A stretch of 64,000 nt of DNA from Candidatus Laterigemmans baculatus. Its GTDB lineage: Bacteria > Planctomycetota > Planctomycetia > Pirellulales > Pirellulaceae. Below are positions 36,137 to 44,955 of this stretch, piece by piece. The first letter of the stretch is position 1. Every line of letters begins with the position of its first letter. The stretch is taken from NCBI RefSeq assembly GCF_010367455.1, contig NZ_WRPR01000002.1:32615-96614 (forward strand), in the 5' to 3' direction. The notes beneath the pieces are model-generated. The model was not told the DNA's origin. It worked only from the letters and a program-made list of their open reading frames with translations, and did no database searches. The position numbers were made by a program, and so were the translations under genes.

Positions 36137-36270
36137 GTGCGGTGAGTGCGGTGGCGGTGGGTTCGGTGCGGTGGCGGTGGGTTCGGTGCGGTGACGGTGG
36201 GTTCGGTGCGGTGACGGTGGGTTCGGTGCGGTGACGGTGGGTTCGGTGCGGTGGCGGTGGGTTCGGTGGC
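36137..36270. repeat. 20-bp tandem repeat (GTGACGGTGGGTTCGGTGCG)
   Basis: About six copies of GCGGTGACGGTGGGTTCGGT and GCGGTGGCGGTGGGTTCGGT lie upstream of the ladder protein gene's start. Pure tandem array, no dyad symmetry. It could be the product of strand slippage. Confidence 0.9.
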
Positions 36271-36589
36271 GGGCGATTCCTAGCTGGTAAGAGATACCCC
36301 TTTTGAGGTTTCGGCAGTTTGGGGTGGATTTCCGGAGCCCTTTTCCGCTCGGGGAACGAAAAACCGGTCTGGTGGCCGTGGAATGGAGGCTCGTATAGTC
36401 GCTCCGCCGCGGGGGTTTAGGCGGTTTATTCGGTCCGGGGTGGTGGGGTTGGGTCGGTTGGCAAAGGTTTGCCGTCTGGTGCACTTCGGATCGATCGCAG
36501 CAATTCGGCGGTCCGATACTTGCAAAGCCGTTGCGATCCCCGTGAGGGACTGGTGAACCGGATTAGGGTTTAGGGAAGGAGCAATCGTC
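36271..36589. other. gene-free stretch before DUF1571 gene
   Basis: No ORF is supported here. It contains a perfect inverted repeat GGCAAAGGTTTGCC at 36460-36473 and ends with an AAGGAG site 7 bases before the DUF1571 ATG. Nothing else stands out. Confidence 0.5.
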
Positions 36590-37459
36590 ATGGCAACGAC
36601 TCGCAGAGCCTTCATTGCGGGCGTGGGCGCCGCTGCTGCACTTGCTGCGGGCCGCGGATGGGCCGCCCCTCCGGACTCGGATCTTAAAGAGCCGGTCTAC
36701 CGGGTCACGTTGGCGAGCAATCTGCCCAAGCAGACCCAGCATTCGCTCGACGAAGGGCTGGCGATGGCCCGCGAAGCGCTGGCCCACAGCCGCGCCAACT
36801 ACGACGACTACACTGCGACGCTCGTCAAACGCGAACGCGTCGACGGCGTGGTCGGGGGCCCGGAGTACATGTTCCTGAAGGTCCGCAATCGCAAAGTCGC
36901 AGACGGCAAGCTGGTCTCGCCGCTGAGCGTCTACCTGACGTTCCTCAGCCCGGCGTCGACCAAGGGCCGCGAAGTGATCTACGTCGAGAATCGCAACGAC
37001 GGCTACATCACCGCGCACGAGGGAGGCATCAAGGGACGCTTCCTGCCGACCGTCACGATCCATCCCACCGGGGCGCTGGCGATGCGGGGTCAGCGGTATC
37101 CGATGACTGAGATCGGACTGGAAAATCTGATGGTCAAGCTGCTCGAACGTGGCGAAACGGCTCGGCAGTACCCCGACGTGAAGGCCGAGTTCCGCAAGAA
37201 CGCGCGGGTCAAGGACCGGACCTGCACGGTGCTGCAAGTCACTCAGCCCACCAAGCGTCCCGACCTCGACTTCTACCTCGCTCAGGTCTTCATCGACGAC
37301 GAGCTGCGGGTGCCGATCCGCTACGTCGCCTACGACTGGCCCAAGAGTGAAGGCGAAAAACCCGAAGTGATCGAGGAGTACACCTACCTCGACCTAAAGG
37401 TCAACGTTGGCCTGACCGACGCCGATTTCGACGTCAACAACCCGAGTTACAGCTTTTAG
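36590..37459 (+). CDS. DUF1571 family exported protein
   Basis: 289 residues with a Tat-like start (TTRRAFIAGVGAAAALA) and an AAGGAG site seven bases upstream of ATG. The mature part begins ARAN-like SRANYDDYTATLVKRERVDG, continues with LKVRNRK, SPLSVYLTFLSPASTKGREVIYVENRN, GYITAHEGGIKGRF and PMTEIGLENLMVKLLERG, and ends YTYLDLKVNVGLTDADFD. This is DUF1571, a family common in Planctomycetota with an outer-membrane lipoprotein-sorting LolA-like strand layout. Function unknown. Confidence 0.88.
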   Translation: MATTRRAFIAGVGAAAALAAGRGWAAPPDSDLKEPVYRVTLASNLPKQTQHSLDEGLAMAREALAHSRANYDDYTATLVKRERVDGVVGGPEYMFLKVRNRKVADGKLVSPLSVYLTFLSPASTKGREVIYVENRNDGYITAHEGGIKGRFLPTVTIHPTGALAMRGQRYPMTEIGLENLMVKLLERGETARQYPDVKAEFRKNARVKDRTCTVLQVTQPTKRPDLDFYLAQVFIDDELRVPIRYVAYDWPKSEGEKPEVIEEYTYLDLKVNVGLTDADFDVNNPSYSF

Positions 37460-37490
37460 GGCAGTTCGGCAAATCGTCGCCGCGTGCATC

Positions 37491-37563
37491 CATCAGCCGC
37501 CGGGCGCTAGCCCCCGGTTCTCGAGAACGCCGCAAGAACCGGACGCTAGCGCGTGGCGGCTGA
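37491..37563. repeat. REP-like family B element
   Basis: ATCAGCCGCCGGGCGCTAGCCCCCGGTTCT with inverted arm AAGAACCGGACGCTAGCGCGTGGCGGCTGAT. Sits between two convergent genes (DUF1571 gene and the glycosyltransferase gene), so it may act as a two-way terminator. Confidence 0.92.
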
Positions 37564-37579
37564 TTCCCGGAAGCAGCGT

Positions 37580-38272
37580 TTAAGCGTCGTGCCGGCGGTA
37601 GGCGGTGGCTAGCTCCGTAGGACTCGCTCCGCGGGCGAATCGCCACTGCAGGCGAAGGTTGAGCCACGTCTGTCGCCATACGCCTCGGGCTCGCCAGCGG
37701 CGGGCATCGACGAACACCGGCCCGTCGAGCAAAACGGGGCGGCTGAGGCGGCGGAGACGCGACGCGAGGATCAGGTCCTCCATCAGCGGCTCGTCGGGAA
37801 AGCCGCCGAGTTCGCCGAACCACTCGCGGCAGACGAAGATCGCTTGGTCGCCAAACGGCAGTCCGCGCCACCGCACCCGCGCCGCATTGCCCCATTCGAG
37901 CAGCCGGTAGCTGGCCGCATCGTCCTCGATCCGCTGTCGCAGCGCTCCCCAGCGACGCTCGGGTGCGGCGGCAAAATGGGCGGCGATCTGGTCGATCGCC
38001 GTCGGGGCTAAATGATTGTCGGCGTGCAGGAAGAGCAGCACGTCCCCCTTCGCCGCGGCGGCTCCCACGTTCTGTTGCCGCGCCCTGCCGGCAGGGGAGC
38101 GGAGCACCAGGGCACCGGCGGCAGTGGCCCGCTCGGGCGTCTCGTCGCGGCTCCCCCCGTCGACCACAATCGTCTCCACTGCGCCCCCAGCGATTGCCGA
38201 GCGGACCGCGCGTTCGATGCCGCGGGCTTCCTGAATGGCGGGGATGATGACTGAGACGCTGACGCGATTCAT
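37580..38272 (-). CDS. TIGR04283-type glycosyltransferase (GT2 family)
   Basis: 230 residues. SVIIPAIQEARGIERAVRSA and TIVVDGGSRDETPE are the GT2 N-terminal strand and DxD-like site; GRARQQNVGAAAAKGDVLLFLHADNHL is the second block and GDQAIFVCREWFGELGGFPD then PLMEDLILASRLRRLS the family-specific part. This matches the TIGR04283 group, named after an arsenosugar role but present in many bacteria. The acceptor is unknown. No arsenic genes are near. Confidence 0.85.
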   Translation of the reverse strand: MNRVSVSVIIPAIQEARGIERAVRSAIAGGAVETIVVDGGSRDETPERATAAGALVLRSPAGRARQQNVGAAAAKGDVLLFLHADNHLAPTAIDQIAAHFAAAPERRWGALRQRIEDDAASYRLLEWGNAARVRWRGLPFGDQAIFVCREWFGELGGFPDEPLMEDLILASRLRRLSRPVLLDGPVFVDARRWRARGVWRQTWLNLRLQWRFARGASPTELATAYRRHDA

Positions 38273-38297
38273 CGCCCCCCACCTGCCGGTTTCATGC

Positions 38298-38360
38298 GTC
38301 GCTGTTGGGGCTCGGGAGACTGAGGCTCAGGAGACTGGGGCTCAGGAGACTGGGGCTCAG
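38298..38360. repeat. 15-bp tandem repeat carrying the lptF stop
   Basis: Four units of CTCAGGAGACTGGGG and variants. The first unit overlaps the C-terminal codons (GTC TCC TGA on the minus strand) of the permease gene, so the stop codon sits in the repeat. Confidence 0.88.
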
Positions 38361-39493
38361 GAGACTTGGACGATGCGGTATCGGGCGTAGGCGAGCGGGC
38401 CGAGCACCAGCAGCGGTGCCCAGGCGGCGGTCGCCGGATCGATCATGTCGCTTCCGCCCATCATGTGAAACCCGGTCCGCAACCCGAAGAACAAGCCGAC
38501 GAGTCCGGTCGCGTAGCCAGCGACCACGAACAGATTGCGCTCGCTGCGGCCGACGACTAGCGACAGGCTGAGCACGATCAGACTGAAATCGAGCGGGGGT
38601 CGCAGCCAGCGGTCGTGCAGCGTGACGCGGACATCGGCGGCACAGTAGACCGCCGGGTTGCTGACGCGGCGGACCAGGTCGGCGGTCGTCGCCATCCGCT
38701 TCCACGAGCTGCCGCTCTGCAAGAAATCGTACTCGACGCGGCTGGCGACGAAGCACTGGCCGGGCTCGAGCCAGGGCGTGTCGAGCGGCGTCCGCAACGC
38801 AGTCTGGTTTCCCAGCGTTTGCGACGGGAGCGAGTCGATCTCCTGCGGGCTGCTGACCCTCGAGAGGAGGTATCCGGAGGGATGTTCCGCCGTTGCGCCG
38901 ACCCAGTGGGCGAGTTCGGCGTTGAGCTGCTGGCCGAATTCGGGCAGCAGCGGGTGGATCTTAAAGGCGGGGGCGACGATCTCCTTGCGGAGCACGATCA
39001 GACTTTTGCCCTTGATCAGCACTCCCGCCATCGTGTCGTAGCAAGGCAGCAGCGGTTGCTCGGTCTCGCCAGCAAGATCCTTGGCTTTCATCCCCAGCTT
39101 GTCCTGCCACCGGGGAAGCAGTAGCTCGCGGTTCAGGGCTGCGAATCCGATCACGCCCGCGGCGGCCAACAGCATCGGACGGACGATCCGCCCGTGGCTG
39201 ACGCCCGAGGAGAGGATCGCGGTCAGTTCACCGCTGCGGCGGAGCAAGCCGATGGTGAAGATCAGCGCCAGTAGCGCGATCACCGTGCTGGTCATCTCGA
39301 ACAGCATCAGCATGAAGGGCCCGTAAAAGCCCAAAAATGCAGCGGCCATACTCCCGGTCCGCTCGGCGTGCTCGGCCAGATCGTCCACGTTGGTGAACGC
39401 GTGGAAGACGACGAACACCCCGGCGATCGAGACGAAGCAAACCAGCAGCGTGCGGAGGTAGACGTACAGGATGTAGCGGTCGATGCAGGTCAC
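38357..39493 (-). CDS. LptF/LptG family permease (YjgP/YjgQ)
   Basis: About 378 residues. Membrane part: RYILYVYLRTLLVCFVSIAGV at the start, FMLMLFEMTSTVIALLALIF, SGELTAILSSGVSHGRIVRPML, and C-terminal FSLIVLSLSLVVGR and FLVVAGYATGLVGLFFGL-like helices; a periplasmic beta-jellyroll lies between. LptF/LptG pairs move lipopolysaccharide out of the inner membrane with LptB. Only one is present here, so the partner is elsewhere. The GTG at 39493 starts the TM helix and is preferred to earlier in-frame starts. Fits with kdsA in the window. The stop lies in a tandem repeat. Confidence 0.85.
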   Translation of the reverse strand: MTCIDRYILYVYLRTLLVCFVSIAGVFVVFHAFTNVDDLAEHAERTGSMAAAFLGFYGPFMLMLFEMTSTVIALLALIFTIGLLRRSGELTAILSSGVSHGRIVRPMLLAAAGVIGFAALNRELLLPRWQDKLGMKAKDLAGETEQPLLPCYDTMAGVLIKGKSLIVLRKEIVAPAFKIHPLLPEFGQQLNAELAHWVGATAEHPSGYLLSRVSSPQEIDSLPSQTLGNQTALRTPLDTPWLEPGQCFVASRVEYDFLQSGSSWKRMATTADLVRRVSNPAVYCAADVRVTLHDRWLRPPLDFSLIVLSLSLVVGRSERNLFVVAGYATGLVGLFFGLRTGFHMMGGSDMIDPATAAWAPLLVLGPLAYARYRIVQVS

Positions 39494-39631
39494 GCTCGAT
39501 CCACGCTCGCCAGCACGATTGGGAGGACTAATGAAGACGACAACCGAGCCTCCGCTTATCGCACCTTCGCCCCCCACAGAGCAAGACTGAAGTCCGCGTC
39601 ACGCGTGAAGCTAGCCCGATGCCACTTCCAG

Positions 39632-39764
39632 TGAGCCGACGGCGCTAGCCGCGGGTTCCGTCGCGCTGCCGAACGGGTCGAGCCTGTAGCTGAACGCTGC
39701 GACGGCAAAACGGTTACTCACGGCACTACCCGCAGTGGACCCGAGGCTAGCGCCTACGGCTCAG
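39632..39764. repeat. REP-like family A element at the end of the aminotransferase gene
   Basis: GAGCCGACGGCGCTAGCCGCGGGTTCC, a longer core than elsewhere, then CCCGAGGCTAGCGCCTACGGCTCAGG. The reverse arm supplies the last Glu, Pro and the TAG stop of the minus-strand aminotransferase (GAG CCG TAG). Confidence 0.92.
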
Positions 39765-41049
39765 GATTTCCTCGCGTCCCTGACGTACGGATCGCTTCGG
39801 CGAGCAAGCGGATGCCTTCGCGGAGCCGCTCCGGCGGTTGGACTCCAAACGTCAGCCGGGCCGTGTTGGTGGCGACGCGGTCGCCTTCTTCCGGATAGCA
39901 GTACTGGCCGGGGACGTAGAGCACCCCTTTGTCGAGCGCCTGCTTCCAGAGTTCGCCGTCGGGACCCGCCGCGCAGCCCTCCGGCAACGTCAACCAAACG
40001 TACAGCCCGCCGGCCGGGACATCGTACGCGACTCCCGCAATCGGCCGCAGGTATTCATCGCAGGCGGCGATCATCGCATCCCGCTTGGCGCGGTAGGCCT
40101 CGCGAAGCCGGCGGAGATGCTCGTCGAGCATTCCCGAATTCAAGATCCCGGCGACCAGGCGTTGGTTGAGGTGGGGAGAGCCGAAGTCGATGATGCCTTT
40201 GCGGCGGGTCATCGCCGTATAGAGCGGTTCGGGGGTGACTCCCCAGCCGACGCGCAGTCCGGGAGCGAGGTTTTTGGAGAACGTGCCGCTCTCGACCGTC
40301 CGTTCCGGGTCGGCCCCGAGATCGCTCAGACTCGGGATATCCTCGCCTTCGAACCGGAGTTCGCGATACGCGTTGTCGACGATCAGCAGGATGGTCGCCC
40401 GGTCCCGCCAATTCTCGAGCACCTGCAGGATCTGCTTGCGACGTTCGAGCGACATCGTCGTGGCCGCTGGGTTGTCGAAGTCGGGAACCAGGTAAACCGC
40501 TTTGACGCGAGCCAGTTCACCGGCGGTGGCCAGGTGGCGGAGAGCCCCCTCGAGTTCGTCGGGAATCATCCCTTCGGCATCGGTCCCCACGCCGCGAGCC
40601 CGCGCCCCGAGATCGCGGAGAATATTCAAGTAGACGAAGTAGGTCGGCGAAGCACACAACACGATGTCGCCGGGATCGAGCAAACACTCCGAGGCCAGCT
40701 GCAAGAATTGATTGCTGCCGGCGGTCAGGATCATTCGCTCGGCGTGCCGCTCCGGCTGGACGGCAAAGTACCGGTGGGCGATCCCGCGGCGGAGATCCTC
40801 ATCCCCCACGACCGTCCCGTACTGGAGCGCCTCCCGCGCTGCCCGAGGATCGGCGAAGAGCTCGCCGCTGATCGTGCCGAGTTCCTCCACCGGCAACGTG
40901 GCATTGTCGACAAACCCGGCGGCCAATGAGATCGTCGCCGGATTAGCGAGCGCCAGCGACATCAGGCTGCTGATCGGTTGGCTGCTGGCGGACCGGCCTC
41001 GGTGTCCGAGCGTAATCAGCGGCTGCGGACGCCGCATGACGGTCGACAT
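39754..41049 (-). CDS. PLP-dependent aminotransferase, 2-aminoadipate/aromatic type (class I)
   Basis: 431 residues. Lys259 in SGTFSKNLAPGLRVGW is the PLP lysine; SNQFLQLASECLLDPGD, YFVYLNILRDLG and YLVPDFDNPAATTM (with the Asn and Asp that hold PLP) are other family blocks. It resembles the LysN/KAT-like fold-I group that includes 2-aminoadipate transaminases and aromatic transaminases. The exact amino acid cannot be assigned. A GGGGGGAGAA site precedes the ATG, and an upstream ATG is less likely. The C-terminal Glu-Pro and stop come from a REP-like element. Confidence 0.88.
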   Translation of the reverse strand: MSTVMRRPQPLITLGHRGRSASSQPISSLMSLALANPATISLAAGFVDNATLPVEELGTISGELFADPRAAREALQYGTVVGDEDLRRGIAHRYFAVQPERHAERMILTAGSNQFLQLASECLLDPGDIVLCASPTYFVYLNILRDLGARARGVGTDAEGMIPDELEGALRHLATAGELARVKAVYLVPDFDNPAATTMSLERRKQILQVLENWRDRATILLIVDNAYRELRFEGEDIPSLSDLGADPERTVESGTFSKNLAPGLRVGWGVTPEPLYTAMTRRKGIIDFGSPHLNQRLVAGILNSGMLDEHLRRLREAYRAKRDAMIAACDEYLRPIAGVAYDVPAGGLYVWLTLPEGCAAGPDGELWKQALDKGVLYVPGQYCYPEEGDRVATNTARLTFGVQPPERLREGIRLLAEAIRTSGTRGNPEP

Positions 41050-41178
41050 GGATTTTCTCCCCCCTGTCAGGGTGTGATCGGTTAGAACAAAACGACGAGA
41101 CGCTCGCAAAGGCTTGCTCTGCTAGGACAATCTCGGGACCGTTGGGTTCACTGCTGAGGCGCTGCCAGAAGTGTGCTC

Positions 41179-41359
41179 CATCAGCCGCCAGGCGGTAGCT
41201 TCGATTATCGATCAGCCGCAACGCGCTAGTGTCCGGTTCTCACCGCGGTTCGGGAACCGGAAGCTAGCGCCCGGCGGCTGATGAATATTTCGGGCTAGTC
41301 GCGGGTTCTGTGCCGATATTCCAGGGCCGCGAGGCCCGCGGCTGGCGCCTACGGCTCAA
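41179..41359. repeat. family B double element followed by a family A element
   Basis: ATCAGCCGCCAGGCGGTAG half copy, then GATCAGCCGCAACGCGCTAGTGTCCGGTTC with reverse arm GGAACCGGAAGCTAGCGCCCGGCGGCTGAT, then the diverged family A pair GGGCTAGTCGCGGGTTC ... GGCTGGCGCCTACGGCTC. This fills most of the 340-bp gap before comF. Confidence 0.88.
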
Positions 41360-41389
41360 GAGTTTTCAGCAGCACGCTCACCGGGAAGG

Positions 41390-42427
41390 ATGACAGACGT
41401 GTTCCCGCGCCCGCGACCTCCCCGCCTCGACCTCCGCCAATTCCGCCCACTGCACCGTAACTTGGTGGCCCCCAGCAGTTCCACCCTTAATCCTCCTCAG
41501 GGAAGCATCGCTGCAGCCGGCGAGCCAACGGAGAGCCGCTTGGCGAGAATCGCGCTCTGGCGAGAGTCGTGCGTCGCCACCTCGCAGTTTCTGCTCCGCG
41601 GGCTCTCGGAAATCTGTTATCCGCCCACGTGTGTCCTCTGCCACGGTCCGCTGCGAGGCGGCGCGATCAGCCGCACACTTTGCGTCGACTGCTGTGCGGC
41701 GCTCTGCGCGACGGCGGCCGAGTTTGCCTGCGATCGCTGCAGCCGTCCGCAGCCCCCCCTTTCGCCCACTTCCGACTCGCCCGCTGCCGACTCGCCCGCT
41801 GCCGACTCGCCCGCTGCCGACTCACCCGCGTCCACGGTGCTCGCGTCCACGGTGCTCGCGGCGGAGAGTCGACCGCTGCGGCTGTGTGCGGCGTGCGGCA
41901 AGCGGAAGAGCGCGATTCAGCGGAGCGTGGCGCTGGGGATGTATCGGGACGTGATGCGGGAAGCGGTGGTGGCGGCCAAGCGACTGTCGTTCCAACCGTT
42001 GACGCTGGCCCTCGGCGGGCTGCTTGGCCAGCGGGTTCTCGAGGCCTGGGGGTCGCTGGCGATCGGTGCGGTGACGTTTATTCCCTCGCATTGGAAGCGG
42101 CGGTGGGGCCGGAGGGGGTGTCCAGCCCAGTTGCTCGCCCGCCAAGTGGGGCGGGTCCTCGAGGTCCCGGTCGTTCCGCTGCTGCGATCGCGTCGTTCGA
42201 CGGCGAAGCAGGGAACTTTAGGGGATGCGGAGCGTAGGAAGAATGTGTGCGGTGCCTTTCGCGCAAAAAAGGGCTATGCTCTTCTAGCGCCGCGCGTGCT
42301 GGTGGTCGATGATGTATGGACGACCGGTGCGACGCTGGAGGAGGCTGCGCGGGTGATCCGTCAGGAGTATGCCGCGGAGATTTTCGCGGCGGTCCTCGCC
42401 CGAGCGCTCGGGACCCACGACGGCTGA
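41390..42427 (+). CDS. comF: ComF family phosphoribosyltransferase-like protein
   Basis: 345 residues. A zinc-finger region has Cys pairs (CVLCHG, CVDCC, CDRC, LCAACGK), separated by a repeat-derived insert (SPAAD three times, about residues 130-145). The PRTase part has the PRPP motif RVLVVDDVWTTGATLEEAA near the C-terminus and IPSHWKRRWGRRGCPAQLLAR. ComF proteins take part in natural transformation DNA uptake, working with single-stranded DNA in the cytoplasm; no other com genes are near. The N-terminal 70 residues are unlike the family and may be extra. AAGGATG precedes the start. Confidence 0.9.
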   Translation: MTDVFPRPRPPRLDLRQFRPLHRNLVAPSSSTLNPPQGSIAAAGEPTESRLARIALWRESCVATSQFLLRGLSEICYPPTCVLCHGPLRGGAISRTLCVDCCAALCATAAEFACDRCSRPQPPLSPTSDSPAADSPAADSPAADSPASTVLASTVLAAESRPLRLCAACGKRKSAIQRSVALGMYRDVMREAVVAAKRLSFQPLTLALGGLLGQRVLEAWGSLAIGAVTFIPSHWKRRWGRRGCPAQLLARQVGRVLEVPVVPLLRSRRSTAKQGTLGDAERRKNVCGAFRAKKGYALLAPRVLVVDDVWTTGATLEEAARVIRQEYAAEIFAAVLARALGTHDG

Positions 42428-42511
42428 GCTCCCAGCCGATCGAGCTATTCGACCGGATCGGCGATTGGCCTGCTCTCTTCGTATCCGACCACTCCCCTGC
42501 TCCTGAACGCC

Positions 42512-43594
42512 ATGCCGCCCGTCTCAAGCGATTCCGATTCCACGGTGCCCGCGACCCGAGGGACTTTTCGCCGCGCGGTGCTCCGCGGATTGGGGGTCGT
42601 GCTGCCCCCGCTGCTGACCTTGGTCCTGTTCATCTGGGCCTGGAACTTGATCGAGAGCTACGTGCTGTTGCCGGTCGAAGCGGGGATTCGGCACGCGGTG
42701 GTGTGGACGATTCGCGACATTCAGCCCACGCTGCCGGCCGAGGCGGTCGAGCGGGCAGGAACCGAGCTGTCGGCCGGTTTCACCTACAACGGCGTGGATT
42801 ACGTGCTCGATCCGGCGGGTCGACGGTTTCTTCCCCAGTATGTCGTCGAGTACGTCAACGGGAACCTCGATCGGCTCGGCCCCTACCAGCCATCGCCCCT
42901 GACCGCCTCGGCGTACTGGCATCGCTACGTCGAGCTCCGCTATCTCCCGCGAACGATCGTCGTCCCCGTCTTTTTGATCGTCTTCCTGGCGGTGCTCTAT
43001 TTTCTCGGCCGGATCTTCACCCATGGGCTCGGCCGTTGGGCGATCTCCACTTTCGATCGCTTCATCAGTCGGCTGCCGCTGATCAGCAACGTCTATGGAT
43101 CGGTCAAGCAAGTCACCGATTTCGTGTTCAGCGATCGGCAAATCGAATTCAACCGGGTCGTGGCGGTGGAGTATCCGCGGAAGGGAATGTGGTCGCTCGG
43201 GTTCGTCACCGGCCAGAGCATGCTCGACATTTCCAAGGCCGCTCAGGAACCGGTGCTGAGCGTCCTGATGCCGACCTCACCGATGCCGATGACCGGGTTC
43301 ACGATCACGGTCCGCAAGAGTGAAGCGGTCGACATGAACCTCACGATCGACCAGGCGATCCAGTTCATCGTCAGCTGCGGCGTGGTGGTGCCCCCCAACC
43401 AGCAGCAGAACGCCCCGCGGCTGCAAGCTGGCGCGACCGCCCCGCACGGTCTCCAGTCGCAGACGGGACCTGCACAACCAGGCTCGGCCGCGGTCGACGT
43501 GCGGAACGCCAGCCCCTGGTCGGCCAATCTCTCGGTCACTTCGGCCGATTCCAGTCGCGAAGGGCCCTCCGAGACGCCGCCGCAAAATACCTGA
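42512..43594 (+). CDS. DUF502 family inner-membrane protein
   Basis: 360 residues. The DUF502 layout: AVLRGLGVVLPPLLTLVLFIWAWNLIESY (first TM), RTIVVPVFLIVFLAVLYFLG (second TM), GRWAISTFDRFISRLPLISNVYGSVKQVTDF, VAVEYPRKGMWSLGFVTG and VLMPTSPMPMTGFTITVRKSE. The region between TM1 and TM2 is longer than usual. The C-terminal 60 residues are Pro/Ser/Gln-rich. Role unknown. Starts 84 bp after comF. Confidence 0.88.
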   Translation: MPPVSSDSDSTVPATRGTFRRAVLRGLGVVLPPLLTLVLFIWAWNLIESYVLLPVEAGIRHAVVWTIRDIQPTLPAEAVERAGTELSAGFTYNGVDYVLDPAGRRFLPQYVVEYVNGNLDRLGPYQPSPLTASAYWHRYVELRYLPRTIVVPVFLIVFLAVLYFLGRIFTHGLGRWAISTFDRFISRLPLISNVYGSVKQVTDFVFSDRQIEFNRVVAVEYPRKGMWSLGFVTGQSMLDISKAAQEPVLSVLMPTSPMPMTGFTITVRKSEAVDMNLTIDQAIQFIVSCGVVVPPNQQQNAPRLQAGATAPHGLQSQTGPAQPGSAAVDVRNASPWSANLSVTSADSSREGPSETPPQNT

Positions 43595-43704
43595 CGCGGT
43601 GTTTTCTTGGGCGGCGAGCCCGTAAACTTCGGGGAGCCCGTGAATTCCGGGTGCAGTCTTCACCTCGCCCGAACTTCGACCACTGCTCCCCCCTTGGGTC
43701 CGCG

Positions 43705-44955
43705 ATGAGCGCTCGCTTCGAGATCGACGGAAACTCGCCCGCCCCCCTGGCCAAGCGAGCCGGGGCGACTCTGACCGAACCGCCACGGCGTGACACTCGA
43801 CCGTCGGCAGCGAGAAGCTGGCGATCGCGTGCACGCACCGCCGCGGTGGCAGTGGTCCTCGGCGCGGCAACGATGGCCGGGATCGGGCCGCGAGTCGCCG
43901 GACAGGAAGTGGGGCGGGAGCCGCTCGATCCGGGCGAAATCGTCCTGCAACTGGCCCACCCCAGCTACCAGCGCCGCGAAGTCGCCAGCCGGCAATTGTT
44001 GGCCGCCGGTGACGAAGCGGTCGCCCCGCTCGAGGCGGCCGCCCGCGAGGGAGACTTGGAGTTGGTCGAGCGGGCCAGCGTGATATTGCAAGACCTGGCG
44101 ACGCTCGAGACCCCGGGCGAAGCGACCGTGGCCTGGGACGCCCTCACGCGGCTGGAGAAGACGGGACCGGGGGCCGCTTCCTCACGAGCCAACGCCGCCA
44201 AGACGATCATTCGCGAAGAGCGGAATGAACGGGCGCGGACGCGGCTGGAGTTGGCGGGAGTCGCGGTCGGTTTCCAGGAGCTGACGTTGGGGTCCGAGAT
44301 GAACGTCTGGAACGCCATCCGCTTTCCCGCCGACTGGAGCGGCAGCGAGAAAGTCCTCGAGTGGTTGCCGTGGATTTACGAGTCATCGATGGTGGTGATC
44401 GAGGGAGCTTCGGCCACTCCGCAGGTCTTGGACGCGGTGGGGCGGATGCCGAATGTCCGCGAGGTCCAGATCCGCGACGCGGAACTCTCGGCCGCTGCGC
44501 TCGAATCGCTCGCGGAACTCAGCCGGATCGATACCCTGGAACTGCTGTTCGTGGAGATCGGCGACGCTCCAGAGGATCTCGCGGCGCTGACCGAATTGCC
44601 GCTGCGGCACCGGTTGATCCTGACCGGGACCGAGTTTGATGAAACGGCAGTCGAGGCGCTCCGCAAGCAGTTGCCCGGGCTGGAGATTACCTTTAGCCGG
44701 GGCGGTTTCTTGGGCGTCCAGTGCAAACCGATGGATCTTGCCTGCGTGATCCAGCAAGTCGTACCCGGTTCGGCAGCCGATCGAGCCCAGCTCCAGCCGC
44801 AGGACGTGATCGTCAAATTTGGCGATCATCCGGTGCAGCAGTTCCTCGATCTGCAGCAGGCGGTCCGTCGCTACACGCCCAAAGACAAATTGGAAGTGAC
44901 GGTGATCCGCAACGGTCAAGAACTCGTCCTGCCCATTCAGCTCGGGCGGCAGTAA
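43705..44955 (+). CDS. exported PDZ domain protein with repeat-rich N-terminus
   Basis: 416 residues. A basic start followed by TAAVAVVLGAATMAGIGPRVAGQE may be a signal or anchor. Residues about 80-150 form short helices typical of HEAT-like modules (LAHPSYQRREVASRQLLAAGDEAVAPLEAAA, in two parts). The middle has LRR-like strand turns (VREVQIRDAELSAAALESLAEL). The C-terminus is a PDZ domain (GFLGVQCKPMDL, VVPGSAADRAQLQPQDVIVKFGD, VTVIRNGQELVLPI). The PDZ could bind C-termini; no protease domain is present. Gene ends with the mutY start directly after its stop. Confidence 0.78.
   Translation: MSARFEIDGNSPAPLAKRAGATLTEPPRRDTRPSAARSWRSRARTAAVAVVLGAATMAGIGPRVAGQEVGREPLDPGEIVLQLAHPSYQRREVASRQLLAAGDEAVAPLEAAAREGDLELVERASVILQDLATLETPGEATVAWDALTRLEKTGPGAASSRANAAKTIIREERNERARTRLELAGVAVGFQELTLGSEMNVWNAIRFPADWSGSEKVLEWLPWIYESSMVVIEGASATPQVLDAVGRMPNVREVQIRDAELSAAALESLAELSRIDTLELLFVEIGDAPEDLAALTELPLRHRLILTGTEFDETAVEALRKQLPGLEITFSRGGFLGVQCKPMDLACVIQQVVPGSAADRAQLQPQDVIVKFGDHPVQQFLDLQQAVRRYTPKDKLEVTVIRNGQELVLPIQLGRQ

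Noticed and set aside
36456..36475. Sigma-54 type -24/-12 promoter (TTGGCAAAGGTTTGC)
   Set aside because: GG and GC are nine bases apart instead of ten, and the site is a perfect dyad that explains the match better.
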